This document shows positions 42,909 through 51,904 of a stretch of 64,000 nucleotides of DNA, piece after piece. The stretch covers positions 124,001 through 188,000 of the forward strand of contig NZ_WKJJ01000014.1 of NCBI RefSeq assembly GCF_009674485.1, in the 5' to 3' direction. Numbering within the stretch: position 1 is the stretch's first letter; each line of letters opens with the position of its first letter. The notes under the pieces are model-generated. The model did no database searches and was not told where the DNA came from. It saw only the letters and a program-made list of their open reading frames with translations. The DNA comes from Pseudoduganella rivuli (lineage in GTDB: Bacteria > Pseudomonadota > Gammaproteobacteria > Burkholderiales > Burkholderiaceae_D). Both the position numbers and the translations under genes were made by a program.

Positions 42909-44048
42909 CTACCTTGTGAATCGGTTGGCGATGATCTTCACCTGCGACGAGGGGAACATCGGCCCCTCGGTGCGGCGCCGCACGCGCCACGCCGTCAGGG
43001 CCACGCCGGCTGCGATGCCGAGGCGGATGGCCCAGTCCAGCAGGCTGGTTTTCTGTACCGGCGCGGTTTCATCGACGGCGTAAGCGGCCAGCCGCTGGCC
43101 CGTGAACTTCGATCCGACCACCAGCCCGCTGTCGCTGATCTTGCTGGTCAAGTACAGCCCCGCTTCGCGCGGGTGCACCGACACCTTGCCATCCTTGTAG
43201 ACAAAGGTCAGCGGCTGATACCCTTCGGCCGTCACCGTGCCCGCCACGTGGCCCGCGGCATTGATGCCGGTGGCGAAACTGTTGACACCTTTCGGCAGCA
43301 GCGCGCCGATGTCGACGAGGCGCTTGCCGTCCCAGGTGAACGCGTGCCAGCGCCGCTCCGGCGTTTCCGCCGCGCCCGCCACCAGACCCGCGTCATTGAT
43401 GGCGCTGGCCATGCTGATGCGCCCGCCCAGTCCCGGCACTTCGCGCATCGGCTGGCCGGGAACGGACAGGAATGCGCGGCGGAAACCGTCGGGGTTTTGC
43501 GCCGTGCCCACCACCATGCCGGCCGTGTTGACGGCGGACGCATAGCTGGTCTTGCCGCCCAATGTGCCCAGGTCTTTCATGACGCCGTCTTCCGTCACGA
43601 ACGCGTGGAAGTCGCCATTGGGCAAATCGGAGTGCCCCACCACCTGGCCCGACGCATTGATCGCCACGGCCGACGACCCGCCGCCACCCAGCGAACCCAA
43701 ATCCGTCATGCCTTTCCTGACTTCATAAATGAACGCCCGCCAGCGCCCTTCCTTGTTTTGCGCGGCGCCCGTGATCATGCCGGACGCATTGATGGCGCGC
43801 GCCTCGCTGTCCGAGCCACCCAAGGTGCCCAGTTCCGTCACCTTGCCGTATTCGTACAGCACGGCACGGCGCCTGCCATCCTCGCCCTCGATCATGCCGA
43901 CCACCTGGCCGGCGCGGTTGGCGTCGTAGGCCTGGCTGCTTTCGCCCGGCAATTCGCCAAAGCCGGGACGGCCGGTGGCGGCGGACGCGGATAGCGGGAG
44001 CGTCAGCAGGATGGCGGCCAGGGTGGCGACCAATGAGGTCTTGCGCAT
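42909..44048 (-). CDS. HAF-repeat extracellular protein with C-terminal membrane segment
   Basis: 379 residues, signal peptide LAAILLTLPLSASAA, GGAG site before the ATG. About five degenerate repeats of the HAF type are visible, each with an LGTLGG-like turn, then AxAINxxGxVxG (for example SEARAINASGMITGAAQN, SYASAVNTAGMVVGTAQN). They probably form a beta-propeller. The C-terminus has one hydrophobic helix (LLDWAIRLGIAAGVALTAW) and then a basic tail of about 35 residues, resembling a membrane anchor but lacking a PEP motif. The function of HAF proteins is unknown. It is convergent with the siderophore receptor gene, only 9 bp apart, and not obviously related to it. Confidence 0.78.
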   Translation of the reverse strand: MRKTSLVATLAAILLTLPLSASAATGRPGFGELPGESSQAYDANRAGQVVGMIEGEDGRRRAVLYEYGKVTELGTLGGSDSEARAINASGMITGAAQNKEGRWRAFIYEVRKGMTDLGSLGGGGSSAVAINASGQVVGHSDLPNGDFHAFVTEDGVMKDLGTLGGKTSYASAVNTAGMVVGTAQNPDGFRRAFLSVPGQPMREVPGLGGRISMASAINDAGLVAGAAETPERRWHAFTWDGKRLVDIGALLPKGVNSFATGINAAGHVAGTVTAEGYQPLTFVYKDGKVSVHPREAGLYLTSKISDSGLVVGSKFTGQRLAAYAVDETAPVQKTSLLDWAIRLGIAAGVALTAWRVRRRTEGPMFPSSQVKIIANRFTR

Positions 44049-44203
44049 GGGAATTCTCCAGAATCTTCAGTTGCCAAAATATAACGTGTGGTGCATGAAG
44101 ATCTTCTTAAGTTTTTGACGGTCGCGGCCCTGCCGCCGTTCCGTGCGCCACCGCACGATTGCCCCTCCTACCATGGCCGCAACAAATATCTCGGGAGCGC
44201 ATC

Positions 44204-45994
44204 ATGGGCAGTACGGTGGGAGATTTCCTGTTGCAGCGGCTGGCACAGTGGGGCGTGCGGCGCGTCTACGGTTATCCGGGCGATGGCATCAACGGCATCG
44301 TCGGCGCATTCGGGCGGCAGGAGACGATCGAATTCGTCCAGCCGCGCCACGAGGAAATGGCTGCCTTCATGGCCACCGCCCACGCGAAATTCACGGGCGA
44401 AACCGGTGTCTGCCTGGCCACGTCCGGCCCCGGCGCGATCCACCTGCTGAACGGCCTGTATGACGCGAAAATGGATCACCAGCCGGTGGTGGCCATCGTC
44501 GGCCAGCAGCAGCGCATGGCGCTGGGCGGCGACTACCAGCAGGAAGTGGATTTGCTGACGCTGTTCAAGGACGTCGCGGGCGCCTACGTGCAGATGGCCA
44601 CCGATTCGGCCCAGGTACGCCACCTGGTCGACCGCGCCATGCGCATCGCGCAGGAACAGCGCACCGTCACGTGCATCATCTTTCCCAACGACGTGCAGGA
44701 ATTGCCCGCCGTGGCGAAGCCACCCCGCGAACACGGCAGCGTGCACACCGGCATCGGCGCCCTGCGGCGCAGCCTGCAACCGCCCGCCGAAGCGTTGCAG
44801 GCGGCCGCCGATATCCTCAACAGCGGCAGAAAGGTGGCGATCCTGGCCGGCGCCGGCGCGCTGCACGCCACCGATGAGCTGATCGAAGTGGCGGACATCC
44901 TCGGGGCGGGCATCGCGAAAGCGTTGCTGGGCAAGGCCGCGGTGCCGGACGATTTGCCCTATGTGACGGGCGCCATTGGCTTGCTGGGCACCAAGCCCAG
45001 CCATGACATGATGGCGGAATGCGACACGCTGCTGATGGTGGGCTCGTCCTTCCCCTACGCCGAATACCTGCCGAAGGAAGGCCATGCGCGGGGCGTGCAA
45101 ATCGAAATCGACGCCAGCCGCACCAGCCTGCGTTATCCGATGGAATACAACCTCATCGGCGATGCACAAGCCACGCTGCGGGCCTTGATCCCGCTGCTGA
45201 AGCGCCAGCAAGACCGTGGCTGGCGCGAGCAGATCGAGCGCAACGTGGCGCGCTGGTGGCAAGTGCTGGAAGCGCGCGCGATGAATGCGGCGGATCCCGT
45301 CAACCCGCAGCGCGTGTTCTGGGAACTGTCGTCGCGCCTGCCGGACGATGCGATCGTCACGGTCGATTCCGGCTCATCGGCCAACTGGTATGCGCGCGAC
45401 GTGAAATTGCGGCGCGGCATGATGGCCAGCCTGTCGGGCGGCCTGGCCACCATGGGGCCGGCCGTGCCGTACGCGGTGGCGGCCAAGTTCGCGTTTCCCG
45501 GCCGCCCGGTGATTGCGCTGGCGGGCGACGGCGCCATGCAAATGAATGGCATCAATGGCTTGATCACCGTGGCACGCCTGTGGCGCCAGTGGCAAGACCC
45601 GCGCCTGGTCGTCATGGTGCTCAACAATAACGACTTGAACCTCGTCACATGGGAACAGCGGGCCACGGCGGGCGATCCCCGCTATGCGCCGTCGCAGGGC
45701 TTGCCGGATTTCCCCTACGCGGCGTATGCGGAAATGCTGGGATTGAAAGGCATCAAGGTGACGCAACCGGACGACGTGGGTCCCGCGTGGAGCGTGGCGC
45801 TGGCGTGCGACAAGCCGTGTTTGCTGGAGATGGTGACGGACCCGAACGTGCCGCCGTTGCCGCCGGGCGTGTCCCTGAAACAGGCGGGCGCGTTTTTCTC
45901 CGCGCTGTTCAAGGGCGATGCGGAATCCGTAGGCGTCATCAAGGCGACCATGCGGGAAACGTGGGATGCGTGGTTCCCGCCCAAAGCACATTGA
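44204..45994 (+). CDS. Thiamine-pyrophosphate-dependent enzyme, pyruvate oxidase-like
   Basis: 596 residues from MGSTVGDFLLQRLAQWGVRRVYGYPGDGINGIVGAF, with GGGAG six bases upstream; the frame begins earlier but without a site. The three-domain acetolactate synthase/pyruvate oxidase layout is clear: cofactor-activating Glu in QPRHEEMAAFMA, central FAD/nucleotide domain (AAADILNSGRKVAILAGAGAL), and the TPP/Mg motif GDGAMQMNGINGLITVARLW..LNNND. The wording is nearest to PoxB-type ubiquinone-dependent pyruvate dehydrogenases and their uncharacterised relatives; there is no obvious C-terminal lipid-binding helix like that of E. coli PoxB. The substrate is therefore left open. Confidence 0.82.
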   Translation: MGSTVGDFLLQRLAQWGVRRVYGYPGDGINGIVGAFGRQETIEFVQPRHEEMAAFMATAHAKFTGETGVCLATSGPGAIHLLNGLYDAKMDHQPVVAIVGQQQRMALGGDYQQEVDLLTLFKDVAGAYVQMATDSAQVRHLVDRAMRIAQEQRTVTCIIFPNDVQELPAVAKPPREHGSVHTGIGALRRSLQPPAEALQAAADILNSGRKVAILAGAGALHATDELIEVADILGAGIAKALLGKAAVPDDLPYVTGAIGLLGTKPSHDMMAECDTLLMVGSSFPYAEYLPKEGHARGVQIEIDASRTSLRYPMEYNLIGDAQATLRALIPLLKRQQDRGWREQIERNVARWWQVLEARAMNAADPVNPQRVFWELSSRLPDDAIVTVDSGSSANWYARDVKLRRGMMASLSGGLATMGPAVPYAVAAKFAFPGRPVIALAGDGAMQMNGINGLITVARLWRQWQDPRLVVMVLNNNDLNLVTWEQRATAGDPRYAPSQGLPDFPYAAYAEMLGLKGIKVTQPDDVGPAWSVALACDKPCLLEMVTDPNVPPLPPGVSLKQAGAFFSALFKGDAESVGVIKATMRETWDAWFPPKAH

Positions 45995-46083
45995 CTCGCG
46001 CTGTATCCCGGGCGATAACGTTCGTCCTGTCGGTTGCGCCATGCCGGCGCCACCACTCACGCATGCTGTATTGGCTGCGCATG

Positions 46084-46120
46084 CATGGCGGCTTCCGCCC
46101 GGCGGAAACCGCCCTACGGA
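46084..46120. repeat. Dispersed palindromic (REP-like) element, copy D
   Basis: CATGGCGGCTTCCG..CGGAAACCGCCCTACGGA, the same unit as copies at 4930, 10988 and 25678. It lies between the convergent ends of the TPP-enzyme gene and the AMP nucleosidase gene. Confidence 0.7.
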
Positions 46121-46141
46121 GTTGAGGTCACCGGCCTCCGG

Positions 46142-47629
46142 TTATTGAAACGCCACTTCGGCAAAGCTGCGCAGCTTGCGGCTATGTAATCGGTCCACAC
46201 CGAGGCCCCTCAGCAGCTCCACCGTCCGGATCCCGATCTGCAAATGCTGGTCGACCCGCTCGCGGTAAAACTGGTTGGCCATGCCCGGCAATTTCAGTTC
46301 GCCGTGCATCGGCTTGTCGCTGACGCACAGCAAGGTCCCGTACGGCACGCGGAAACGGAAGCCGTTGGCGGCGATGGTGGCGCTTTCCATATCCAGCGCC
46401 ACGGCGCGGCTCTGGCTGAAGCGGCGCTCTGGCGTACGTTGCGGCAGCAATTCCCAGTTGCGGTTATCCGTGCTGGCCACGGTCCCCGTGCGCATCACGC
46501 GCTTCAGTTCCAGGCCCGACAACTGGGTCACATCGGCCACGGCTTTTTCAATCGCCACCTGCACTTCGGCCAGCGGCGGGATCGGTACCCATAACGGCAA
46601 GTCTTCGTCGAGCACGTGATCTTCCCGCACATAGCCGTGCGCCAGCACGTAGTCGCCCAATTGCTGCGAATTGCGCAAACCCGCGCAGTGGCCCAGCATC
46701 AGCCACGCATGGGGACGCAGCACGGCGATATGGTCGGTGATGGTTTTCGCGTTGGCGGGACCGACGCCGATATTGACCATCGTGATGCCGGTGCCGTCGC
46801 CGCGCACCAGGTGGTAGCCCGGCATTTGCGGCAGCCGTGGCGGCGCCACGCCGAGCGCATCGTCCGGATGCGCGGCGGTCCCCACGCGGCGCGTGACGAT
46901 ATTGCCCGGCTCGACGAACGCAATGTAATCGTCGTCGCCGGCCGCCGGCGCCTGCATCAGCGCGTGCCCCAGGCGAATGAATTCATCGACGTAGAACTGG
47001 TAATTGGTGAACAGCACGAACTTCTGGAAATGCGCGGGCGACGTGCCGGTGTAATGGCGCAAGCGCTGCAGCGAATAATCGACGCGGGGCGCCGTGAACA
47101 GCGACAGCGGCTGCGCTTCGCCGAACGGTGCTTCGTGCGTGCCGTTGGCGATACCGTCATCCATGGCCGCCAGGTTCGGCAAGTCGAACACGTCGCGCAT
47201 CAGCAGGCGCCGCTCCGGTCCCATGCTGCCTTCGATATGGTCGTGCTCCGCGAACGAAAAGTGGATCGGGATCGGCTGCGAACTCATGCCCACTTCCAGT
47301 TGCTGCCCATGGTTTTTCAGCAGCAGGCGGAATTGCTCGTGGTAATAGCGCGAAAACAGGTCGGGGCGCGTCAGCGTGGTTTCAAACGCGCCGGCGCCGG
47401 CCACGAAGCCGAACGACAGCCGGGACGGTGCGCGCGCGACGGTCTCGGTATTGATGCGCACATACGGATAACAGGCGCGGATATGTTCCGGCGGGTTTTC
47501 TCCGGCGACAAAACTCTGCAACGAGGTGCGCAGGTACCCGATGGAATCGTCGTACAAATGCTGGACATGGGCCAGCGCGGCGGCGGGGTCATCGAAATGC
47601 CGGGGGGCGATGAACGGACGGGTATGCAC
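46142..47629 (-). CDS. amn: AMP nucleosidase
   Basis: 495 residues starting at GTG, which is backed by an AGGAG site seven bases upstream. The N-terminal Amn-specific domain has SIGYLRTSLQSFVAGENPPEHIRACYPYVRI; the C-terminal phosphorylase-like domain has GTGITMVNIGVGPANAKTITDH, WLMLGHCAGLRNSQQLGDYVLAHGYVREDHVLDEDLPLW and VALDMESATIAANGFRFRVPYGTLLCVSDKP with the active-site Glu. It hydrolyses AMP to adenine and ribose 5-phosphate in the cytoplasm, controlling the adenylate pool. Near full length for the family. Monocistronic as far as visible. Confidence 0.95.
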   Translation of the reverse strand: MHTRPFIAPRHFDDPAAALAHVQHLYDDSIGYLRTSLQSFVAGENPPEHIRACYPYVRINTETVARAPSRLSFGFVAGAGAFETTLTRPDLFSRYYHEQFRLLLKNHGQQLEVGMSSQPIPIHFSFAEHDHIEGSMGPERRLLMRDVFDLPNLAAMDDGIANGTHEAPFGEAQPLSLFTAPRVDYSLQRLRHYTGTSPAHFQKFVLFTNYQFYVDEFIRLGHALMQAPAAGDDDYIAFVEPGNIVTRRVGTAAHPDDALGVAPPRLPQMPGYHLVRGDGTGITMVNIGVGPANAKTITDHIAVLRPHAWLMLGHCAGLRNSQQLGDYVLAHGYVREDHVLDEDLPLWVPIPPLAEVQVAIEKAVADVTQLSGLELKRVMRTGTVASTDNRNWELLPQRTPERRFSQSRAVALDMESATIAANGFRFRVPYGTLLCVSDKPMHGELKLPGMANQFYRERVDQHLQIGIRTVELLRGLGVDRLHSRKLRSFAEVAFQ

Positions 47630-47707
47630 GGTGCTCTCCTCTACGAACGATCGGCAACAATGCCGGTTTCATTGTAGCGGGGATGCCGCTGCGATGCAGC
47701 AATGCCC

Positions 47708-48097
47708 CTATTGTCCGCCCGGTCCCAGCGCCTGTTTGCGCCTTTTGCTCATGTAGTTGCGCAGATCGTCGAACGTGACCTTGCCGCTGCGGGCGGTATC
47801 GATGTCGGCGAAATGGTTCGCCACGTAGCCCAGGCCCGCCTTGCGCGCCTCTTCTTCCGTCAATGCGCCATTGGCGTCGAGGTCCGCTTCATTGAAGCGC
47901 TGCCGCAGCTTGGCCAACGCCTGCCGCTGCAACGCTTCGCCGGAAGCCGGCGCCGTGGCGGGCGCATTGCGCAAGTGTTGCGGCACGCAGGGATCGGCGC
48001 ATTTGACCGCCGGGTCCTGGCCGCCGCCCGCCGCATGAACTACCGGGGCAGCGGCGGCGTAAGCCCATATCGCCATCAAAATCAGTTTGTTCATCAT
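47708..48097 (-). CDS. Exported EF-hand protein
   Basis: 129 residues with signal peptide MNKLILMAIWAYAAAAPVVHA. Two EF-hand loops: DLDANGALTEEEA fits the 12-residue calcium loop well, and DIDTARSGKVTFDDL is a lengthened or degenerate one. Two cysteines (KCADPC) lie near the mature N-terminus. The ATG overlaps the stop of the S10 peptidase gene (ATGA), so both are translated from one mRNA and may act together in the periplasm. Calcium sensing or stabilisation is inferred from the motif; no enzyme domain is seen. Confidence 0.75.
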   Translation of the reverse strand: MMNKLILMAIWAYAAAAPVVHAAGGGQDPAVKCADPCVPQHLRNAPATAPASGEALQRQALAKLRQRFNEADLDANGALTEEEARKAGLGYVANHFADIDTARSGKVTFDDLRNYMSKRRKQALGPGGQ

Positions 48098-49680
48098 TTC
48101 CCCAGGCTGCTGTAGAACTGCACCAGGTCCGCCTTTTGCGCGCGGCGCGCGGTGTCGTCCAGGTAAATCATGTGGCCGCTGGCGTAATTGCGGACCGTGA
48201 TATTCGCGTTGGCGCCCAGCCGCTGCAAATCCAGTTCGGTCTGGTAGAACGGCGTCGCCAGGTCATGGTAGCCGCTTTGCGCCAGCACTTTCATGGCCGG
48301 ATTCAGGCTGATGGCGGCGGCCAGGTCCGGGATCGTGTCCGGCACCGGCTTTCCGTCATGCGCGAACGTCCACGTGCCGATGATGTCGTTGAACGTGAGG
48401 TAGGTGCTGGCCGTGGTGTATTTCAGCGTGGTGCCGATGTAGCTGCGGATCGCATTGGTGAACGCGTTGTTCACCACCGTCAGCGACGGGTCGCCATCGG
48501 CCGTCAGCGCCGACCCCACCGCGCCCGACACGCGCGCATCGTAACGGCCCAGCAACTGGCCCGGCAACAATTCCCGTGCAAACGCATCCGGCCCGTAATT
48601 CAGGTTGGTTTGCCAGCTCGCGGCCGGGATACCCGTGTACTTGAACAATTGCTGGGCCACGGTGGGTTGCGGCAGCGTGTTGGCCGACAGCCAGCGTCCC
48701 GCCGCGTCGCGGTAGGTGGTGGCGCTGTAGCTACGCACTTCCTGCAGGAAGCTGGTAACGTCGGACGGCGCGGGATTGGCCAGCTTGTAGTAATTGCCGG
48801 TGGCCGCATAGGTGGGGATGTAGCCTTCGCAGCTGCGGTTATTGAGCACGCTGCAATTGCTGTTGTAGTCCATGATGGCCGAATGCAGCACCACTCCGCT
48901 GACACGGGTGCCCGCGGTTTCCAGCAGGCTGGCCATGACGCCGGTGCGCGGCGCGCCATACGATTCGCCGAACAGCACTTTCGGCGATTGCAGGCGGTTG
49001 TTGGCAGTCACATAGCGCTGCACGAAATCGCGGAAGGCCGCCGCATCGGCATCGACGCCCCAGAAGTCGCGGTTGCGCGCCGGCGAGATGGCTTCCGAAT
49101 AACCGGTGCCCACCGCGTCGACAAACACCAGGTCCGACACGTCGAGCAGGCTTTCCGCATTGTCGGCCGGGGTGGCGGCGCCGAGAATCGCATTGGACGG
49201 GATTTGCGTCTGGATGCGCTTGGGCCCGAACGATCCCAGGTGCAGCCACATCGATGCCGAACCGGGGCCGCCGTTGTAGAAGAATGTGACGGGGCGCGTG
49301 CCCGGATCCTTGCCGTCGGCCGTATAGGCCACGTAAAAGAACGACGCCGCCCTGCCCGTGCGCGTGTCCGTGCCCGTCAGGTGGCCAGTGGTGGCGGTGT
49401 AGGCGATCGATTGCCCGTTCAGCACCAGCGTGCTTTTGACGATGGCGGCGCTCTCGGTGGCGCTGGCCAGCGAGGCGGTGGGATTGCCGGAATAGACCAC
49501 GGGATCGGCCAGTGCACTGTCGCCGCTGATCGGCGGCGTGACCACGGGCGGCGTGGTGGTGGTCCCGCTGTTGCCCGCCCCGCCGCCGCCCCCGCCGCAG
49601 CCGGTCAGCAGGATGGCCAGCGCCGCGGCAGCCGCCGTTGGCCGGATTGAGGTTCTTGCAAGGGATGGGTGTCTGGCCAC
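48094..49680 (-). CDS. S10-family serine carboxypeptidase-like lipoprotein
   Basis: 528 residues starting at GTG after GGAG. The lipobox ILLTGC anchors at Cys28, followed by a glycine run and a Thr-Pro stretch. The alpha/beta hydrolase core is that of bacterial S10 peptidases: FFYNGGPGSASMWLHLGSFGP, LFGESYGAPR (nucleophile Ser240), SGYHDLATP (Asp) and ASGHMIYLD (His), so the full triad is present. It probably trims peptides in the periplasm. The stop overlaps the next gene, encoding an EF-hand protein. Confidence 0.88.
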   Translation of the reverse strand: MARHPSLARTSIRPTAAAAALAILLTGCGGGGGGAGNSGTTTTPPVVTPPISGDSALADPVVYSGNPTASLASATESAAIVKSTLVLNGQSIAYTATTGHLTGTDTRTGRAASFFYVAYTADGKDPGTRPVTFFYNGGPGSASMWLHLGSFGPKRIQTQIPSNAILGAATPADNAESLLDVSDLVFVDAVGTGYSEAISPARNRDFWGVDADAAAFRDFVQRYVTANNRLQSPKVLFGESYGAPRTGVMASLLETAGTRVSGVVLHSAIMDYNSNCSVLNNRSCEGYIPTYAATGNYYKLANPAPSDVTSFLQEVRSYSATTYRDAAGRWLSANTLPQPTVAQQLFKYTGIPAASWQTNLNYGPDAFARELLPGQLLGRYDARVSGAVGSALTADGDPSLTVVNNAFTNAIRSYIGTTLKYTTASTYLTFNDIIGTWTFAHDGKPVPDTIPDLAAAISLNPAMKVLAQSGYHDLATPFYQTELDLQRLGANANITVRNYASGHMIYLDDTARRAQKADLVQFYSSLGK

Positions 49681-49760
49681 GCGCGCTCTCCGGGTAAGGA
49701 CTGCCTGGAGCGATTATGCCCGATGGCGCGGTGAATTTGTATAGTCAGGCTGGTGTACCG

Positions 49761-50312
49761 TCACAGGCCGCACGTTTTGTCGCCCGGCCCCAGGAAGCGC
49801 AGCGCGCGCGAATACGACACGGCGGCGCTCTCACGGCGCTTTTGCTCCAGGGTCACCATGTCGCCGATATCGAGCCCGCTCAGGACGAACAGGTTCATTT
49901 CCCTGCCCTGGAACTTGTCCGGCAACACTTGCTCCCACCAGTCGCCGTCGCGGTAGGCGTAGCGGGTGAACAGGCGGCAGCCGGGCGACGTGGACACCAC
50001 CGTGTAGATGACCGGCACGCCGTTTTCCACGTCCAGCACCAGCGGGTTCTCATGCTGGCCCTGGCCGCCGTCATGCGCGGCGCGCCAGTAGTAGGACTTG
50101 CCGGGCTGCGACGGCAGGCTGAAACGGATCGCCGTACCTTCGTCCGTGCTGCGGCGGTCGACCACGATGACGTCGCCCGATTGCAGCCGCACCTGTTCCT
50201 GCCAGCGCTCCGAACGCGAGCAGCCGGACAGCGACGCGCCTGCGGCGGCCAGTGCCAGCGCCGCCACCAGCGCGCCGCCCTTTCCCGTCCAGCTCATCCA
50301 TTTCCGTGCCAT
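49761..50312 (-). CDS. Lipoprotein of unknown function
   Basis: 183 residues from MARKWMSWTGKGG with GGGAG five bases upstream; an in-frame ATG six codons earlier is less likely. The lipobox is SLSGC (about residue 31). The mature part begins SRSERWQEQVRLQSGDVIVVDRR and contains RYAYRDGDWWEQVLPDKFQGREMNLFV; it looks like a compact beta-rich periplasmic domain. Length and wording resemble hypothetical lipoproteins of Oxalobacteraceae, but I recognise no named family. It lies between the S10 peptidase and MATE genes, all on the minus strand, with 80-130 bp gaps, so probably its own transcript. Confidence 0.7.
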   Translation of the reverse strand: MARKWMSWTGKGGALVAALALAAAGASLSGCSRSERWQEQVRLQSGDVIVVDRRSTDEGTAIRFSLPSQPGKSYYWRAAHDGGQGQHENPLVLDVENGVPVIYTVVSTSPGCRLFTRYAYRDGDWWEQVLPDKFQGREMNLFVLSGLDIGDMVTLEQKRRESAAVSYSRALRFLGPGDKTCGL

Positions 50313-50440
50313 TACCGCTCCCTTTGCCACCCTGTTATGCCCTGCGGGGCAAAACCTCTATTGTGCCTTGTTTTCCGCAAGAGAATGTCACGGAAAATCA
50401 CGAAGTTGTCATCAAAGTGTCTTCACCGGTATTTCATGCC

Positions 50441-51808
50441 TCATTGCAGCCGCAAACGTCTGCGCGCGGCCCGTGCGTGCGGCACCCATGCCTGGACTGC
50501 CCAGCGCCGCCACATCAGCAATCCCCGGATCCATTCGTCGGCCGCATAGGCGATCCACAGCCCCATCAAGCCCAGACCGAAATGCACGCCCAGCAGCCAG
50601 CTGCCGCCCGCCAGCACGGCCGCCATCGATGCGGCGCCGGCGACGACGGGATAGCGCACGTCGCCCGCCGCGCGCAGCGCATTAATGACCACCAGGTTGA
50701 ACGTGCGCCCCACTTCCAGCGCCACCATCAGCCACAGCAAGACCGCCCCTTCCCGCACGATGTCCGGATCTTTCGTAAACCAGCCCAGCAGCCACGGGCC
50801 GGCCAGCGCCAGGCAGGCGGAAATGACGCCGCTGATGGCCAGCCCCCGCGCCAGCGACGCCCGCACCAGGCCGTGCGCATCGCGCAACTGGCCCGCGCCG
50901 ATCAGGTGGCCGACCAGGATTTCCACCGCCAGCGCCACTGCCATGCTGCACATGATGACGACGCCGCCGATCTGCTGCACGTACGCCATCGTGGCCAGCG
51001 CCCGTTCCCCCATGCTGCCAGCCACCGCCATGCTGGCCATGAACGACAGCCGCCACGCGATCATCTCAGCCGCCGCCGGGATGCCGATATGCAGCACGTC
51101 GGCCAGCGGCCCGCGCCGTAGCCGCCACCAGTCGCCCCAGCGGGGCCGGATACCCAGGCCGCGCCGCCAGAACATCAAGTGCAGCGACAAGCCCAGCGCA
51201 CGGCTCAGCAACAGCGCCAGCGCATAGCCCGGCAATCCGAGCGCCGGCAGCGGCCCCCAGCCATACATCAGCGGAAACGCCAGCAGCAGGTGGGTGGCGT
51301 GCATGGCGGCCAGCACCAGCAGCGAATCGCGCATGCGCAGGTGGGCCCGCATCACGCCCGCCATCGACGCGTTCCATGCATCGAACAGCAACGCGGGCGC
51401 CAGCACTTGCAGCATCGGCACGGCCAGCGGCAGCACCGCGTCCGGCGCATGCAGCGCGCGCAACAGCGCTGCCGCCCCGGCAAAGGCCAATCCGGCCGCC
51501 GCCGCGCCCAGCCAGGTGCTGGCGCCCACCATGGCCAGCGCCACGCGGTCCGCCACGTCGCGCCGCCCGCCGCCCAGGTTTTGCGTGATGACCACGCCGA
51601 TGCCCGACCCGATAATGCGGAACAGCAGGAACAACGTCTGCGAAATCTGGATCGTGACGGCAAAGGCGGCGCCGGCGGTATCGGAAACCCGGGCCGCCAT
51701 CGCCGTGCCGGCCACGCCGATGGCGACCGCCAGCGACAATTCGATCAGCAGCGGCCAGGCCAGGGTGAAAACGTGGGGACGGGAGGAAATTGCGGAAATG
51801 GATGCCAT
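50441..51808 (-). CDS. MATE-family efflux transporter
   Basis: 455 residues with twelve hydrophobic helices in two homologous halves, as expected for multidrug and toxin extrusion pumps. Landmarks are PLLIELSLAVAIGVAGTAMAARVSDTAGAAFAV at the start, IGSGIGVVITQNLGGGRR in the first half and AYVQQIGGVVIMCSMAVALAVEILVGHLIGAGQ in the second. The C-terminus is basic (ARAARRRLRLQ). It exports cationic or other toxic compounds using a Na+ or H+ gradient; the substrate cannot be read. No strong ribosome site is seen before this ATG. Confidence 0.87.
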   Translation of the reverse strand: MASISAISSRPHVFTLAWPLLIELSLAVAIGVAGTAMAARVSDTAGAAFAVTIQISQTLFLLFRIIGSGIGVVITQNLGGGRRDVADRVALAMVGASTWLGAAAAGLAFAGAAALLRALHAPDAVLPLAVPMLQVLAPALLFDAWNASMAGVMRAHLRMRDSLLVLAAMHATHLLLAFPLMYGWGPLPALGLPGYALALLLSRALGLSLHLMFWRRGLGIRPRWGDWWRLRRGPLADVLHIGIPAAAEMIAWRLSFMASMAVAGSMGERALATMAYVQQIGGVVIMCSMAVALAVEILVGHLIGAGQLRDAHGLVRASLARGLAISGVISACLALAGPWLLGWFTKDPDIVREGAVLLWLMVALEVGRTFNLVVINALRAAGDVRYPVVAGAASMAAVLAGGSWLLGVHFGLGLMGLWIAYAADEWIRGLLMWRRWAVQAWVPHARAARRRLRLQ

Positions 51809-51864
51809 AGCGCAATGATAGCGCTATTCATCCGCAATTAAAACCGGTTTGAATGCCAACTTTG

Positions 51865-51892
51865 AAAAAAGCTTGCCCAGGCAAGCTTTTTT
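51865..51892. terminator. Bidirectional rho-independent terminator after the NDH-2 gene
   Basis: AAAAAAGCTTGCC-CA-GGCAAGCTTTTTT: a 7-bp GC stem inside an A-run/T-run pair, so it ends transcription in both directions. It lies 12 bp beyond the NDH-2 stop codon, on the MATE promoter side. Confidence 0.88.
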
Positions 51893-51904
51893 GGGACGGC
51901 TCTA

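Noticed and set aside
42909..44048. HAF-repeat protein as a PEP-CTERM protein
   Set aside because: It has a C-terminal helix and basic residues, but no PEP motif before the helix, and the tail after it is about 35 residues, too long for an exosortase signal.
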